A stretch of DNA of 64,000 nt, taken from contig CAVXUX010000001.1 of assembly GCA_963765135.1 (NCBI GenBank), forward strand, positions 372,001-436,000, in the 5' to 3' direction. The stretch comes from JACVRW01 sp963765135 (GTDB taxonomy: Bacteria > Actinomycetota > Thermoleophilia > Solirubrobacterales > Thermoleophilaceae). Position numbers and translations under genes: made by a program. Below the pieces are notes generated by a model, which saw only the letters and a list, made by a program, of their open reading frames with translations, was not told the DNA's origin and did no database searches. Below, in pieces: positions 1 through 9,700 of this stretch (positions are counted from its first letter, which is position 1; every line of letters starts with the position of its first letter).

Positions 1-635
1 GAGACGCAGGCCGCGGCGGCGCCGACAGCGGCCGCGGCGCGCAGCTCGGGCGGCACGCCGTCGCGCACCGCCCGCACGCCCTTGAGCAACCCGGCGCCAA
101 CCGTGACTGGCAGCGCCGCCCGCAGCGACAGCGACGCGGCCGCGGGCCGCGACAGGCCGCGCAGCCGAGCGGCGGTCAGGGCGGCCCCCGAGCGCGACAC
201 GCCCGGCACCAGCGCCGCCGCCTGCCCGAGGCCGACGGCGAGCGCGTCGAGCGCGGTCGGCTCCGAACGCTGCTCCGGGCGCAGGTCGGCCGCGATCAGC
301 GCCGCGCCCCCGAGCACCTGTGCGACCGCCACCGACCGCACACCGCCCAGCCGCTGCTCGATCGGGCGCTCGAAGGCGAGGCCGACCAGCGCCGGCGGCA
401 GGAACGTCAGCGCCTGCAGGTGCGGATCGCGGAACAACCCCCCGCGCAACGCGAGCGCCAACGCCGGGGCGGACCCGACGTGCAGGGCCACCTCGAACGT
501 CTTGCGCGCATTCGCGGGCAGGGCGGCGTAGTCCCACCCGAGCAACCGCGGCACGAGCGCCAGGTGACCCGAGCTCGACACCGGCAGCAGCTCGGCCGGC
601 CCTTGGAGCAGGCCCAGCAGCAGCGCCCGGCGCAA
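1..635 (-). CDS. uppP: undecaprenyl-diphosphatase UppP (C-terminus beyond window)
   Basis: Integral membrane phosphatase that converts undecaprenyl diphosphate to the monophosphate, recycling the lipid carrier for peptidoglycan and surface glycans. Reading the minus strand from about base 635 gives an uninterrupted frame to base 1. Motif one is QGPAE (residues 11-15) followed by LPVSSSGH, matching the family (E/Q)xxxE and PVSSSGH signature; motif two, PGVSRSG, lies near residue 145. No ATG is available. TTG at 635, 12 nt after the dedA stop, gives the usual short N-terminus (MRRALLLGLLQGP), with CTG at 641 as the alternative. It is co-directional with dedA and probably in one transcript. Function is well supported; the start is uncertain and the last part of the protein is outside the window. 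Confidence 0.88.
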   Translation of the reverse strand, partial: MRRALLLGLLQGPAELLPVSSSGHLALVPRLLGWDYAALPANARKTFEVALHVGSAPALALALRGGLFRDPHLQALTFLPPALVGLAFERPIEQRLGGVRSVAVAQVLGGAALIAADLRPEQRSEPTALDALAVGLGQAAALVPGVSRSGAALTAARLRGLSRPAAASLSLRAALPVTVGAGLLKGVRAVRDGVPPELRAAAAVGAAAACV

Positions 636-646
636 CGGCAGCGCGG

Positions 647-1303
647 TCAGACCGACTCGGGCGCCGGGTCGCCGCCCCCGGCCTTCTTGCGCCGCCGAGC
701 ACGGAGCAGCAGGTAGGCCGCCCCCAGCACGATCGCGGCGGCGACCGCGTAGTCGACGTAGTGGAGGTACTCCTTCCAGTCCTCCCAGTTGTCCCCGGCC
801 TGCTTCCCGATGAAGGTCAGCATCAGCACCCATGGCACGCAGCCGGCCAGCGTGAGGACGCTGAAGCGCCAGAACGGCATGCGCGCCACCCCGGCCGGCA
901 GCGAGATGAACGTGCGGATGATCGGCAGCATGCGCGTGAAGAAGACGGTTGCGTCGCCGTGGCGCTCGAACCACCGATCGGCCCACTCGAGGTGGCTCTT
1001 CTTGATGTGCAGCTTCTTGCCGTGCTTCTCGAGGATGTCCACGCGCCCGTAGTAGCCGACCCCGTACGCGATCCAGGACCCGACCAGGTTTGCGAGCGAC
1101 CCGACCGCCACGGCTGCGAACAGGCTGTACTCCCCATTCGACACGTTGAAGCCGGCGAACAGCATCGTCGCCTCGCTCGGCACCGGGATGCACGCGCTCT
1201 CCAGGAGCATCAGCAGGAACACGCCTGGGAGCCCCATCGCATCCACGACATCGACGGCAGCGTTGACGAGCGGGTCGGTGATCGACGCCATGAGGACCGT
1301 CAT
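647..1303 (-). CDS. DedA-family membrane protein (possible undecaprenyl-phosphate translocase)
   Basis: A 218-residue polytopic protein of the DedA/VTT family. The family signatures are visible: ESACIPVPSEATMLFAG near residues 35-51 and RMLPIIRTFISLPAG near 124-138, followed by two C-terminal membrane segments and a basic RARRRKK tail. Some DedA proteins (UptA type) have been shown to flip undecaprenyl phosphate back to the cytoplasmic face. Here the gene sits immediately upstream of uppP, which makes that role attractive but unproven; DedA proteins also move other phospholipids. ATG at 1303 was chosen; an in-frame ATG four codons later is equally possible. The divergent aminotransferase starts 28 bp away, so both promoters must share this short gap. 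Confidence 0.85.
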   Translation of the reverse strand: MTVLMASITDPLVNAAVDVVDAMGLPGVFLLMLLESACIPVPSEATMLFAGFNVSNGEYSLFAAVAVGSLANLVGSWIAYGVGYYGRVDILEKHGKKLHIKKSHLEWADRWFERHGDATVFFTRMLPIIRTFISLPAGVARMPFWRFSVLTLAGCVPWVLMLTFIGKQAGDNWEDWKEYLHYVDYAVAAAIVLGAAYLLLRARRRKKAGGGDPAPESV

Positions 1304-1330
1304 GAGAGCGATTAGGGTAGCTAGCCGCCC

Positions 1331-2371
1331 ATGACCGATGTGCCGCTTTTCGCCAGCTCGCTGGCGCCCTACCACGATCGCCTCACCGAGGCGATCGATC
1401 GCGTCGCGCGCTCCGGTCGCTACATCCTCGGCCCCGAGGTGGCGGCGTTCGAGTCGGAGTTCGCGGCCTACCTCGGTGTCGAGCACTGCATCGCGGTGGC
1501 CAACGGGACCGACGCCCTGACGATCGCGCTGCGCGCGCTCGGGGTCGGACCCGGCGACGAGGTCGTGATGCCCTCGTTCACCTTCTACGCCACCGCCGAG
1601 GCGGCGATCGTCGCCGGCGCCACGCCGGTGTTCTGCGACATCGACCCCGACACGTTCTGCGTCACCGCCGAGACCGTCAAGGCCGTGCTCACCCCGCGCA
1701 CGAAGGCGATCGTCCCGGTGCACCTGTTCGGCAACGTCGCCCCGGTGCCCGAGCTGCGCGAGCTGGGGGTGCCGGTGGTGGAGGACGCCGCCCAGGCCGC
1801 CGGGGCGTCGCTCGACGGCGTCAAGGCGGGCGCGCTCGCCGACGCGGCAACGTTCTCGTTCTTCCCGGCCAAGAACCTGCCCTGCCTGGGGGATGGGGGC
1901 GCGATCGTCACCGGCGACGACCGCGTTGCCGAGCTGGCTCGCCTGCTGCGCTTCCACGGGTCCACGGACAAGCAGACCTTCACCGAGGTGGGCTACAACT
2001 CGCGCCTCGACGAGATGCAGGCGGCGGTCCTGCGCGTGCTGCTGCCAGAGCTCGACGGCTGGAACGAGCGGCGCCGGGCGGCGGCTGAGACCTACGAACG
2101 CCTCGGCCTCGCAGAGCACGCCCGGCTGCCGGCGTCGATCGACGGCGCTCGGCACGTCTACCACCTCTACGTGGTGCGGGCGGAGCGGCTCCCGATCGGG
2201 CGCGGCTACTACCGCGTGCCGGTTCATCGCCAGCCGGCGATCGGCAGCGCAGTCGAGCTGCCCGCAACCGAGGAAGCCGCCCGCACCAACCACGCTCTGC
2301 CGATGGGCATCGACCTGACCGAGGAGCAGATCCGCGAGGTGGTGGGGGCGTGCGCGTCTGGGTCGACCTGA
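1331..2371 (+). CDS. DegT/DnrJ/EryC1/StrS-family sugar aminotransferase
   Basis: PLP-dependent aminotransferase of the sugar-nucleotide type (346 residues), expected to convert a keto-sugar nucleotide to an amino sugar. Visible family features are the N-terminal SGRYILGPEVAAFE, the GTDALTIAL cofactor loop, VVEDAAQAAGA, and the PLP lysine in SFFPAKNLPCLGDGGAI near residue 181. It is slightly shorter than the usual 365-400 residues because the C-terminal small domain is abbreviated (about 30 residues missing around YRVPVHRQPAI), so the substrate pocket may be unusual. The stop overlaps the next gene by 22 bp and the three genes to 5204 read as one operon with a 4,6-dehydratase. This suggests the substrate is that enzyme's 4-keto-6-deoxy product. 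Confidence 0.88.
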   Translation: MTDVPLFASSLAPYHDRLTEAIDRVARSGRYILGPEVAAFESEFAAYLGVEHCIAVANGTDALTIALRALGVGPGDEVVMPSFTFYATAEAAIVAGATPVFCDIDPDTFCVTAETVKAVLTPRTKAIVPVHLFGNVAPVPELRELGVPVVEDAAQAAGASLDGVKAGALADAATFSFFPAKNLPCLGDGGAIVTGDDRVAELARLLRFHGSTDKQTFTEVGYNSRLDEMQAAVLRVLLPELDGWNERRRAAAETYERLGLAEHARLPASIDGARHVYHLYVVRAERLPIGRGYYRVPVHRQPAIGSAVELPATEEAARTNHALPMGIDLTEEQIREVVGACASGST

Positions 2372-3336
2372 CCAACAGCCCCCACGTGCTCGTGATGCGG
2401 CCGCTGATCGAGGCGATGCGGGCCGACGGGCACGAGGTGGAGGTGACCGCGCGCGACTTCGCGCAGACGCTCGAGCTGTGCGAGCGGTTCGGCATCGAGC
2501 ACACCGCGGTGGGCCGCCACCGCGGCGGGCGCGTGGCGAGCAAGGCGCTCGGCCTCGTCTCGCGCAGCCTCGCTCTGGTGCGCTGGGCGCGCGGACGGCG
2601 CTTCGACGTGGCGATGGGCCACGGCTCCAACGACGTCAGCGTTGCGGCCAAGCTGCTGCGCGTTCCCAGCGCCACCGCCTTCGACTACGAGTGGGCCACC
2701 GCGCAGCACCAGGTGAACTGCCGGCTGGCGCGCGCCGTGGTGGTGCCGGACGCGATCCCGCCCGAGCGCCTGGAGCGCTACGGGGCGCGCGGCAAGATCC
2801 ACGCCTATCCCGGGCTCAAGGAGGAGTACTACCTGGCGGACTTCGAGCCCGACCCGGCGGTCCTGGGCGAGCTCGGCCTCGACCGCGAGCGCCCGATCGT
2901 GGTCGTGCGTACGCCGCCCGAGGTGTCGCTCTATCACCGCTTCGAGAACCCGCTCTTCGGGAAGGTTCTGGACCGGCTGCGGGGAACTCAGACGGTCGTG
3001 CTGCCGCGAACGCCCGCCCAGCGAGCCGAGCTCGGCGAGTTCATCGTGCCCGAGCACGCGATCGACGCCCAGAGTCTGGTGGCCTACGCCGACCTCGTGA
3101 TCTCGGCCGGCGGCACGATGAATCGCGAAGCGGTCGCTTTGGGTACTCCCGTGTTCACTACCTTTGAGGGCAGGCTCGGGGCCGTCGACGAGGCTCTGCT
3201 CCGCGAGGGGCGGCTGCGTAAGCTCGACGATCCCGGGCAGATTCAGCTCGAGCGCAAGCCGGCGACCGAAGGCTTGCGCGTCCGGCGCGACCCGCGCGAA
3301 CTCGTCACAATGCTGCTGGCCGCCCGCCAACCATGA
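2350..3336 (+). CDS. DUF354-family glycosyltransferase-like protein
   Basis: A 328-residue protein with the DUF354 signature: MRVWVDLTNSPHV at the start, GHEVEVTARDF near residues 31-41, MGHGSNDVSVAAKLLRVPS near 93-110 and a C-terminal SAGGTMNREAVALGTPVFTT. The fold is GT-B like (MurG/WecB relatives) and members occur in archaeal and bacterial surface-glycan loci, but no reaction has been established for most of them. It overlaps the aminotransferase by 22 bp and the following dehydratase by 4 bp (ATGA), implying translational coupling and a role in making or transferring the same sugar. No membrane segment or signal peptide is visible, so it is probably cytoplasmic. The specific donor and acceptor cannot be named. 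Confidence 0.8.
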   Translation: MRVWVDLTNSPHVLVMRPLIEAMRADGHEVEVTARDFAQTLELCERFGIEHTAVGRHRGGRVASKALGLVSRSLALVRWARGRRFDVAMGHGSNDVSVAAKLLRVPSATAFDYEWATAQHQVNCRLARAVVVPDAIPPERLERYGARGKIHAYPGLKEEYYLADFEPDPAVLGELGLDRERPIVVVRTPPEVSLYHRFENPLFGKVLDRLRGTQTVVLPRTPAQRAELGEFIVPEHAIDAQSLVAYADLVISAGGTMNREAVALGTPVFTTFEGRLGAVDEALLREGRLRKLDDPGQIQLERKPATEGLRVRRDPRELVTMLLAARQP

Positions 3337-5204
3337 GATCCCTGCCTTCGTCAGTGAACGTCCGTCGCGTCGGCCAGGTCGGCGTGGATGCGGCCCTCTT
3401 GGCACTCGCCTACTGGCTGGCGTACGTGCTGCGCTTCGACGAGGGGATTCCGAACCGCTACCAGGAGCTGCTCACCGCCACGATCTGGATCACGGTGCCG
3501 ATGCAGGTCGCGATCTACGCGGCGTTCGGCCTCTACTCGAAGCTGTGGCGCTTCGTCGACCAGAAGGACTTCGAGGCGATCCTCAAGGCGACGATCGTCT
3601 CGACCGCCGGCTTGATCGTCGTGCTCTTCCTGTTCTCGATCGGCCGCCACGACCCGCCGCGCACGGTCATCGCGATGGACTTCCTGCTGGCGCTCGTGTT
3701 CGTCTGCGGCGCTCGCTTCGCGGTCCGGTGGGCGTTCGAGCGCCCGGCGCGCGGCGCGATGCTCGAGCGGGCCGGGCACGAGGTGTTGATCATCGGCGCC
3801 GGCAACGGCGGCCAGCAGGTCGCGGCCGAGCTGCGCCGCAATCCCGGCCTGCGCGCGGCGCCGGTCGGGTTCGTGGACGACGACCCGCGCAAGCAGGGCA
3901 TGCGGGTGGCCGGGCACAAGGTGCTCGGCGCGACCGACGACCTGCCGCGCGTGCTCGACGCGGTCAAGCCCGACGAGGTGATCATCGCGATCCCGTCGGC
4001 GCCGGGCATCCTGCGCCAGCGCGTGGTCACCGCCTGCCGCGACCGGTCGATCCCGGTGCGGATGCTGCCCACGACCTTCGAGCTGCTGTCCGGCGGCGTG
4101 AACCTGATGCGCCAGGTGCGCGAGGTCCAGGTGGAGGACGTGCTCGGGCGCGAGCCGGTGCGAGTCGAGATCGACCGCGTGGGCGCCTATCTGTCGGGCC
4201 GGGTCGTGCTCGTGACCGGCGCCGGCGGGTCGATCGGGTCCGAGCTCTGCCGCCAGATCGCACGGGTGGGGCCGAAGTTCCTTGTCCTCGTCGACAACTC
4301 TGAGAACGCGCTGTTCGAGATTCGCCGCGAGCTCGAGGAGGAGCGCCACTTCTCGCGGGCCGCCTCGGTGCTGGTCGACTGCAAGGACGCCACCCGCGTG
4401 CGCGAGGTCTTCGAGGAGCACGCGCCGTCGGTGGTCTTCCACGCGGCCGCCTACAAGCACGTGCCGTTGATGGAGGAGAACCCGGTCGAGGCGGTGCGCA
4501 ACAACGCGGTAGCCACCCGGATCGTCGCCGCGGCCGCGGGCGAGGCCGGGGTGGAGCGCTTCGTGCTGGTGTCGACCGACAAGGCCGTCAGCCCCGCGAC
4601 CGTGATGGGCGCGTCCAAGGCGCTGGCGGAATGGGCGGTGGAGGCGGCGCAGAACCGCTTCAAGGGCACCCGCTACGCGTCGGTGCGGTTCGGCAACGTG
4701 CTCGGGTCGTCGGGCTCGGTCGTGCCGATCTTCCGGCGTCAGATCGCCAAGGGCGGGCCGGTCACGGTCACCGACTCGCGCATGACGCGCTACTTCATGA
4801 CGATCCCCGAGGCGGTCCAGCTGATCATCCGCTCGGGCGAGCTGGCCACCGGCGGCGAGGTGTTCGTGCTCGAGATGGGCGACCCCGTCAAGATCATCGA
4901 TCTCGCGGCCAACATGATCCGGCTCGCCGGCTACGAGCCGGACGTGGACATCGCAATCGAGATCGTCGGGCGGCGCCCGGGGGAGAAGATCCACGAGGAG
5001 CTGTTCAACCCCGGCGAGCGCCCGCAGCCGACGCCGGCGGAGAAGATCGTCTACGCGATCCAGCCGCCGCTCGACCCGGAGTGGGTCGAGAGCGCGTTCG
5101 CACGCATCGAGGCGCTGGTCTACGGAGGCGACGCGGCGGGGCTGGCGGGCTCCGTGGCGGAGCTGTCCACGGAGCGGGCGCTGGCGGCCACGGTCCAGAG
5201 CTGA
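3333..5204 (+). CDS. FlaA1/CapD-type membrane nucleotide-sugar 4,6-dehydratase
   Basis: A 623-residue polysaccharide-biosynthesis protein of the WbpM/PglF class. About four N-terminal membrane helices (roughly residues 15-135) precede a CoA-binding-like Rossmann domain (VLIIGAGNGG, about 151-160) and a C-terminal extended SDR domain (VTGAGGSIGSE, about 295-305). The SDR active site has STDKAV and VMGASK, i.e. MxxxK in place of the usual YxxxK, which is characteristic of this membrane dehydratase family. Members make UDP-4-keto-6-deoxy-HexNAc, the precursor of bacillosamine-type sugars. It overlaps the DUF354 gene by 4 bp. Together with the aminotransferase and the formyltransferase at 10329 it could supply a 4-amino or 4-formamido-4,6-dideoxy sugar. 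Family assignment is firm; the exact nucleotide sugar is inferred. Confidence 0.9.
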   Translation: MRSLPSSVNVRRVGQVGVDAALLALAYWLAYVLRFDEGIPNRYQELLTATIWITVPMQVAIYAAFGLYSKLWRFVDQKDFEAILKATIVSTAGLIVVLFLFSIGRHDPPRTVIAMDFLLALVFVCGARFAVRWAFERPARGAMLERAGHEVLIIGAGNGGQQVAAELRRNPGLRAAPVGFVDDDPRKQGMRVAGHKVLGATDDLPRVLDAVKPDEVIIAIPSAPGILRQRVVTACRDRSIPVRMLPTTFELLSGGVNLMRQVREVQVEDVLGREPVRVEIDRVGAYLSGRVVLVTGAGGSIGSELCRQIARVGPKFLVLVDNSENALFEIRRELEEERHFSRAASVLVDCKDATRVREVFEEHAPSVVFHAAAYKHVPLMEENPVEAVRNNAVATRIVAAAAGEAGVERFVLVSTDKAVSPATVMGASKALAEWAVEAAQNRFKGTRYASVRFGNVLGSSGSVVPIFRRQIAKGGPVTVTDSRMTRYFMTIPEAVQLIIRSGELATGGEVFVLEMGDPVKIIDLAANMIRLAGYEPDVDIAIEIVGRRPGEKIHEELFNPGERPQPTPAEKIVYAIQPPLDPEWVESAFARIEALVYGGDAAGLAGSVAELSTERALAATVQS

Positions 5205-5251
5205 GCGCCGCGGAGCCGCTGACCGGCGGCGACGCGCGCCGCCCCGCGTTC

Positions 5252-5257
5252 TACAGT
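5252..5257 (+). promoter_or_regulatory. putative leaderless -10 element TACAGT
   Basis: TACAGT ends 7 nt before the TTG at 5265. The same TAnnnT-plus-6-to-9 spacing precedes many other genes in the window, so it supports TTG 5265 as a real, leaderless start. No convincing -35 box is visible. Confidence 0.45.
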
Positions 5258-5264
5258 TCCACCC

Positions 5265-6720
5265 TTGCCGGAGATAGTCCAGGACATCGGCGCCTACGCC
5301 GGGATCGCCTCGGTGGTCGGGCTGGCGCTGCTCTCGGCGCTCTATTTCTCGCAGGCCCGCGACGTGAAGCGGCTGCGGGAGTGGGCCGGGCGCGCGCCCG
5401 AGCGCTCGGAGCAGGGAGCGCCGGTCGTGCCCGGCCGCGTGGTGGCACAGCCACAGCCGCCGAAGGCGCCCACGACCCCTCCGCAGGTGCCGGGCAAGCC
5501 GGCCACGCCCGGGAAACCGGCGGCGGCCACGCCGGCGGCGGCGGCGGCAGCGGGCGCCGCAGCGGCCACGGCGAAGCAGGGCAAGCCCAGCGGCGCCCCG
5601 GTGCCCGCGGCTCAGAACGCGAACGCCGGCGCCGCCAAGCGACGGCGCCGCGAAGGAGGGCGCCGCGAAGGAGGGCGCGTCGAAGGACGCGGAGACGGCC
5701 GCGCAGCCGGCCACCGCCGCAGCGGCGGCGTCAGCGAGCGGAACGGGCGCCGCGGGGAGCCAGGCCGGAGCCGCATCGCCGCAAGCGGGTGGGCCGCCGA
5801 CGCAGCCGAGCGCCGCGGCCGGCACCGCCACGCCGAGCGCACCCGCGTCGCCGAGCGACCCGACCTCGCCCGGCGGGCCGCCTGCATCCGGCGCGCCCGC
5901 CGCCCCTGACGCCCCATCACGGGGCGCGCCTTCCTCGCCGGGCGGCCCTCCCTCGCCCGGCACCCCAGCCAAGCCCGGCGCCCCCTCCGCGCCGGGCGGC
6001 CCCACATCGCCCGCCCCGCCCTCCTCCGCGTCACCGCCCTCCTCGCCCCCGGGCGCAGCCCGCCCGCCCGCCCCCACGCAGCGGCCGTCCCCCACGCCGC
6101 CTCGGCAGGCCGCCACACCGGCCGGCAACCGTGCTCCGAGCGTCCCCGCCGGTGAGGCCGGCGGTGGCACCCGACCGGGCGTCACCTCCCGCCACTCGCC
6201 GCAGGAGACGGCCATCCTGCCGCCGCGGCCCAAGTCGCGCGGCGGCCTCACCGCCCGCTACCTGGCCGTCGCCCTGGTCGGTCTGCTCGTCCTCGGCGGC
6301 GCGGCGACCTACGGCGTCCTCCAGCTGACCGGCGACGACGACGGCGGCAGCCCGAGCCAGAGCGCGCCCAGCAACGACGGCGGCAACGACGGCGCGGGCC
6401 AGCAACAGCCCAAGCAGGGAGCGGTCAAGCCCGCGAGCGTCACCGTCGCCGTCCTCAACGGCACCACCGTGCCCGGCCTGGCCGCCACGCTCAGCGACGA
6501 GGTCAACGCCGCCGGCTTCAAGGTCGGCACGATCACCAACTTCTCCGACCAGCAGCTGGCCGAGTCCGTCGTGCAGTACGCGCCCGGCCACCAGGCCGAG
6601 GCCAGAGCCGTGAGCCGGCGGCTCGGCATCGCCCAGCGCGAGCCGGTCAACCCGTCGAGTCAGGCGCTGGCCGGCGACGCGACCGTGATCGTCATCGCGG
6701 GCGCCGACAAGGCGCCGTAG
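5265..6720 (+). CDS. two-TM protein with LytR_C (LytR C-terminal) domain, frame-disrupted
   Basis: Once one extra base near 5639 is removed the gene encodes about 484 residues. It starts with a membrane segment (residues 10-28), followed by a basic stretch and a Pro/Ala/Gly-rich linker of some 240 residues. A second membrane segment (YLAVALVGLLVLGGAATYGV) and an acidic linker follow, and the protein ends in a LytR_C domain (VTVAVLNGTTVPGLAATLSD through VIVIAGADKAP). LytR_C domains occur at the end of LytR-CpsA-Psr and related cell-envelope proteins; the catalytic LCP domain itself is absent here. The linker reads as K-E-G-A repeats on both sides of the break only if a single base is skipped, so a +1 error is more likely than loss of the gene. 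The start is TTG, supported by the hexamer at 5252. Confidence 0.7.
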
Positions 6721-6724
6721 CGCC

Positions 6725-9700
6725 CTAGGTCGCCAGCGCCCGCGCCTGCTCGGACAGGTGGTGCACGCCGAGGCGCTCGATCTCCGCGGCCGCGCCCACC
6801 AGCAGCGTCCGTCCTCGTTGGGAGTCCTCCGCGACCATCATCTGACCGGCGAGCAGCCGTGCGCGCGCGGCCTCCAGCGGCCGATCGAGCTCGGACCACG
6901 CGTCGGCGGCCTCGGCCAGCAGGTCGGCGCCTGCCGACGGGTCCTCGGCGCACACGCCCTGCGCCTCGAGCGCGGCCGCGCGGCCGATCGGGTAGTGCAG
7001 GCGCTCGGCCAGCTCGGAAGCCTCTTGGGCCGCCTCGACGGCCGCCTCGCGGCGCTCGGCCAGCATCAGGACCACCGCGCGCGCGGCGGTCGCCTGGATC
7101 GACTGCGCGATCAGCCCGGCGCGCTCGCAGACGTCGAGCGCCCGGTCGAGCGCGGCCAGCGCCCCGGACAGGTCGCCCGAGTCGCGCAGCGACGTGGCAA
7201 GCCCGAACAGCGCCTGGAAGGCCAGCTCGGACCACCCGACCTGCTCGGCCAGCTCGTGGGCGCGGTGGAACAGCACCGTGGACTCGTCGAGCTTGCCCTC
7301 GCGCCAGCGAAGCAGGCCGCGCAATGCGGTGGGGAGGCACAGCTTGCCGACCAGGCCTTCGCGCTCGGCCAGCTCCGCGCTCGCCTCGGTTGAGCGCTCC
7401 ACCTGCTCCCAGTCGGCGCCGTAGACGGCCAGCTGCGCGAGCGACGCATGCAGCTCGACCTGCGCCGGCAGTGAGCCCATCTTCTCGGCGAGCGCGAGCG
7501 CTTCCTCGTAGGCCGCCCGCGCCGGCTCGACCTGCGCCTCGGAGACCTCGAGGTGCCGGCCGAGCGCCGACAGCGCCAGGATCGTCTCGCTCTGGTCCTC
7601 GCGAGCGCCACCTGGCCAGGAGGAGCCCCGCGGCGCGCGCGCCAGCTCGACCGCGCGCTCGAGGTTCTGGCGTGCCTTCTCGGTGTCGCCGATGCGGCCG
7701 AACACGCGCCCGAAGATCCCGTGCGCCCGGCTCGCGGCGCGGGTCTCGCCGAGCCGCTCGGCCAGCCGCAGCGCCTTCTCGGAGGCATAGATCGCGAGCA
7801 TGTTGTCGCCGGTGTGCAGGTACAGCCACGCCGCTTCCTCGTACAGGCGCACCAGCTCCAGCCGCGGTGGCCCGTCCTTCAGCAGGTTGATGCCCTTCTG
7901 GTAGTGCTCGATCGCGGCCTTGCGCTCGCCCTTGTGCGAGAGCGCGGCGCCGATCTTGCGGTGCAGGTCGGCCACGCGCTCGAGGTCCTCCTCGACGCGA
8001 TGCCAGTCGAGGCATTCGAGCCAAACGGCGATGGCCTCGTCGACGCGGCCGAGGCGCAGCGACACGTCACCGAGCTTCTCGCCGATGCGCACGCCGTCGG
8101 GCCGGCCGTCCTGCGGGTGGATCGCGCGCGCGTGGCGGTAGTGGGCGGCCGCCTCGCGGTTGGCGAACAGCCAGGTGGCGGCGTCGCCAGCCTGCTCGAG
8201 GAACAGCATCGCCCGGCGCTGCATGCCGTCGAGCTCGTCCATCGGAAGGCCCCCTTCGCGGCCCAGGGCGGCGGCGCGCCCGTAGTGCTCGGCGAGCAGG
8301 GACACGACCTCGTCGGTCCGGTCGCCGGCGCGCTCCTCGATGATCGCGCCGACCTCGAAGTGCTTGCGGGCGCGCACCACCTTGGGGAGCATTCCGTAGG
8401 CCACGTCGCGGATCAGCACGTGCTTGAAGGCGAGCTCGCGCTCGCCGGTCTCCTGGCTCTCGGCGCCCAGCGCCAGGATGTCCTTCTCCTGCAGCGACAG
8501 CAGCGCCCGCTCGAGCTGGCGCTGGTCGGCGCCCGCCAGCGGCGCCAGCGAGCTCTCCCAGAACGTGCGCCCCACCACCGCCGCCTGCTGCACGAGCTGG
8601 CGCTCGAACGGCTCGAGCGCGTCGAGCCGCGCGGCGAGCACCGCTTGGATGGTGTCGGGCAGCGCGCCGCTGTGCGTGCCGCCGCCCTCGGTGATGCGCC
8701 GAGCCATCTCCTCGGCGAACAGCGGGTTGCCGCCGGAGCGCTCCACCACCGCCTGGGGGACGGTCTCGCCGGCGGGCAGCAGCGCGGCCACGAGGAACTC
8801 GGTCTCGGAGGCGGTGAGCGGCTCCAGCACCAGCTGGGTCGCGGAACCGCGCCCGCCGCCCCAGCTGGGCCGGCGGTCGAGCAGCTCGTCGCGGGCGAGG
8901 CAGACCAGCATCAGCGGTGCGCGCACCCACTGAGCGAGGTGCTCGATCGCGTCGAGCATGCCGTCGTCGGCCCAGTGGATGTCCTCGAACGCGAGCACCA
9001 GCGGCTGGCGGCCGGCCAGCGCCTCGATGCCGGCGCGCAGCGCCGAGAAGAACGACTCGCGCAGGCGCTCCGGGTCCTCGCCCGTCGGCACCAGGTCGGC
9101 GGGCACCTCGAGGCCGATCAGGCGGGCGATCAGCGCGGTCTTGCGCTCGGCCTCCTCGGTCACGGCCGACCCCTTGGCGCCGAACAGGTCGAGCGCGTAC
9201 TCGCGCAGCTTCGACCACGCCTCGTCGGCGGAGTCGGCGTCGACGATGCCGCACTCCTCGCGCAGCACCTCGCCGAGCGCCCAGAACACGATGCCGCTCC
9301 CGTAGGGCAGGCAGCGCCCGGTGCGGAAGGTCGGGGCGACAACGCGCGCGCCGAGCTGGCTCTCGAGCTCGCGCAGCACGCGCGACTTGCCCACGCCGGC
9401 CTCTCCGACCAGCGTCACGAGGTGCGGCGCGCGCTCCAGCTCGACCCGCTCGAAGATCGTCTCGAGCGTGGACAGCTCCTGCTCGCGGCCAACCAGCGGC
9501 GTCTCGCGCGAGGGGGCGCGGCGGCCGACCGCATGGAGGGCCATCACCGCCACGGCCTCCCAGGCCGGGACGGGCTCGGCCTTGCCCTTCAGCTCGAGCG
9601 GCTCGAGCTGCTCGTAGCGGACAGCGCCGCCCGACGCTCGCATGGTGCGCTCGCCGACGGTGACGCTCCCCGGCCGCGCCGCGCTCTGCAGCCGCGCGGC

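Noticed and set aside
647..2293. A 548-residue minus-strand open frame that appears to fuse an Arg/Gly-rich region to DedA
   Set aside because: The upstream part lies antisense to the DegT aminotransferase and has random-looking composition; only the last 218 codons show family conservation.
5460..6200. The low-complexity Pro/Ala/Gly stretch considered as a collagen-like or mobile repeat
   Set aside because: There is no strict Gly-x-y period and no DNA-level repeat unit; it is better explained as a flexible protein linker.
3351..6251. A 966-residue minus-strand open frame opposite the dehydratase and LytR_C genes
   Set aside because: It mirrors two well-supported plus-strand genes and has the His/Arg/Leu-rich composition of GC-rich shadow frames.
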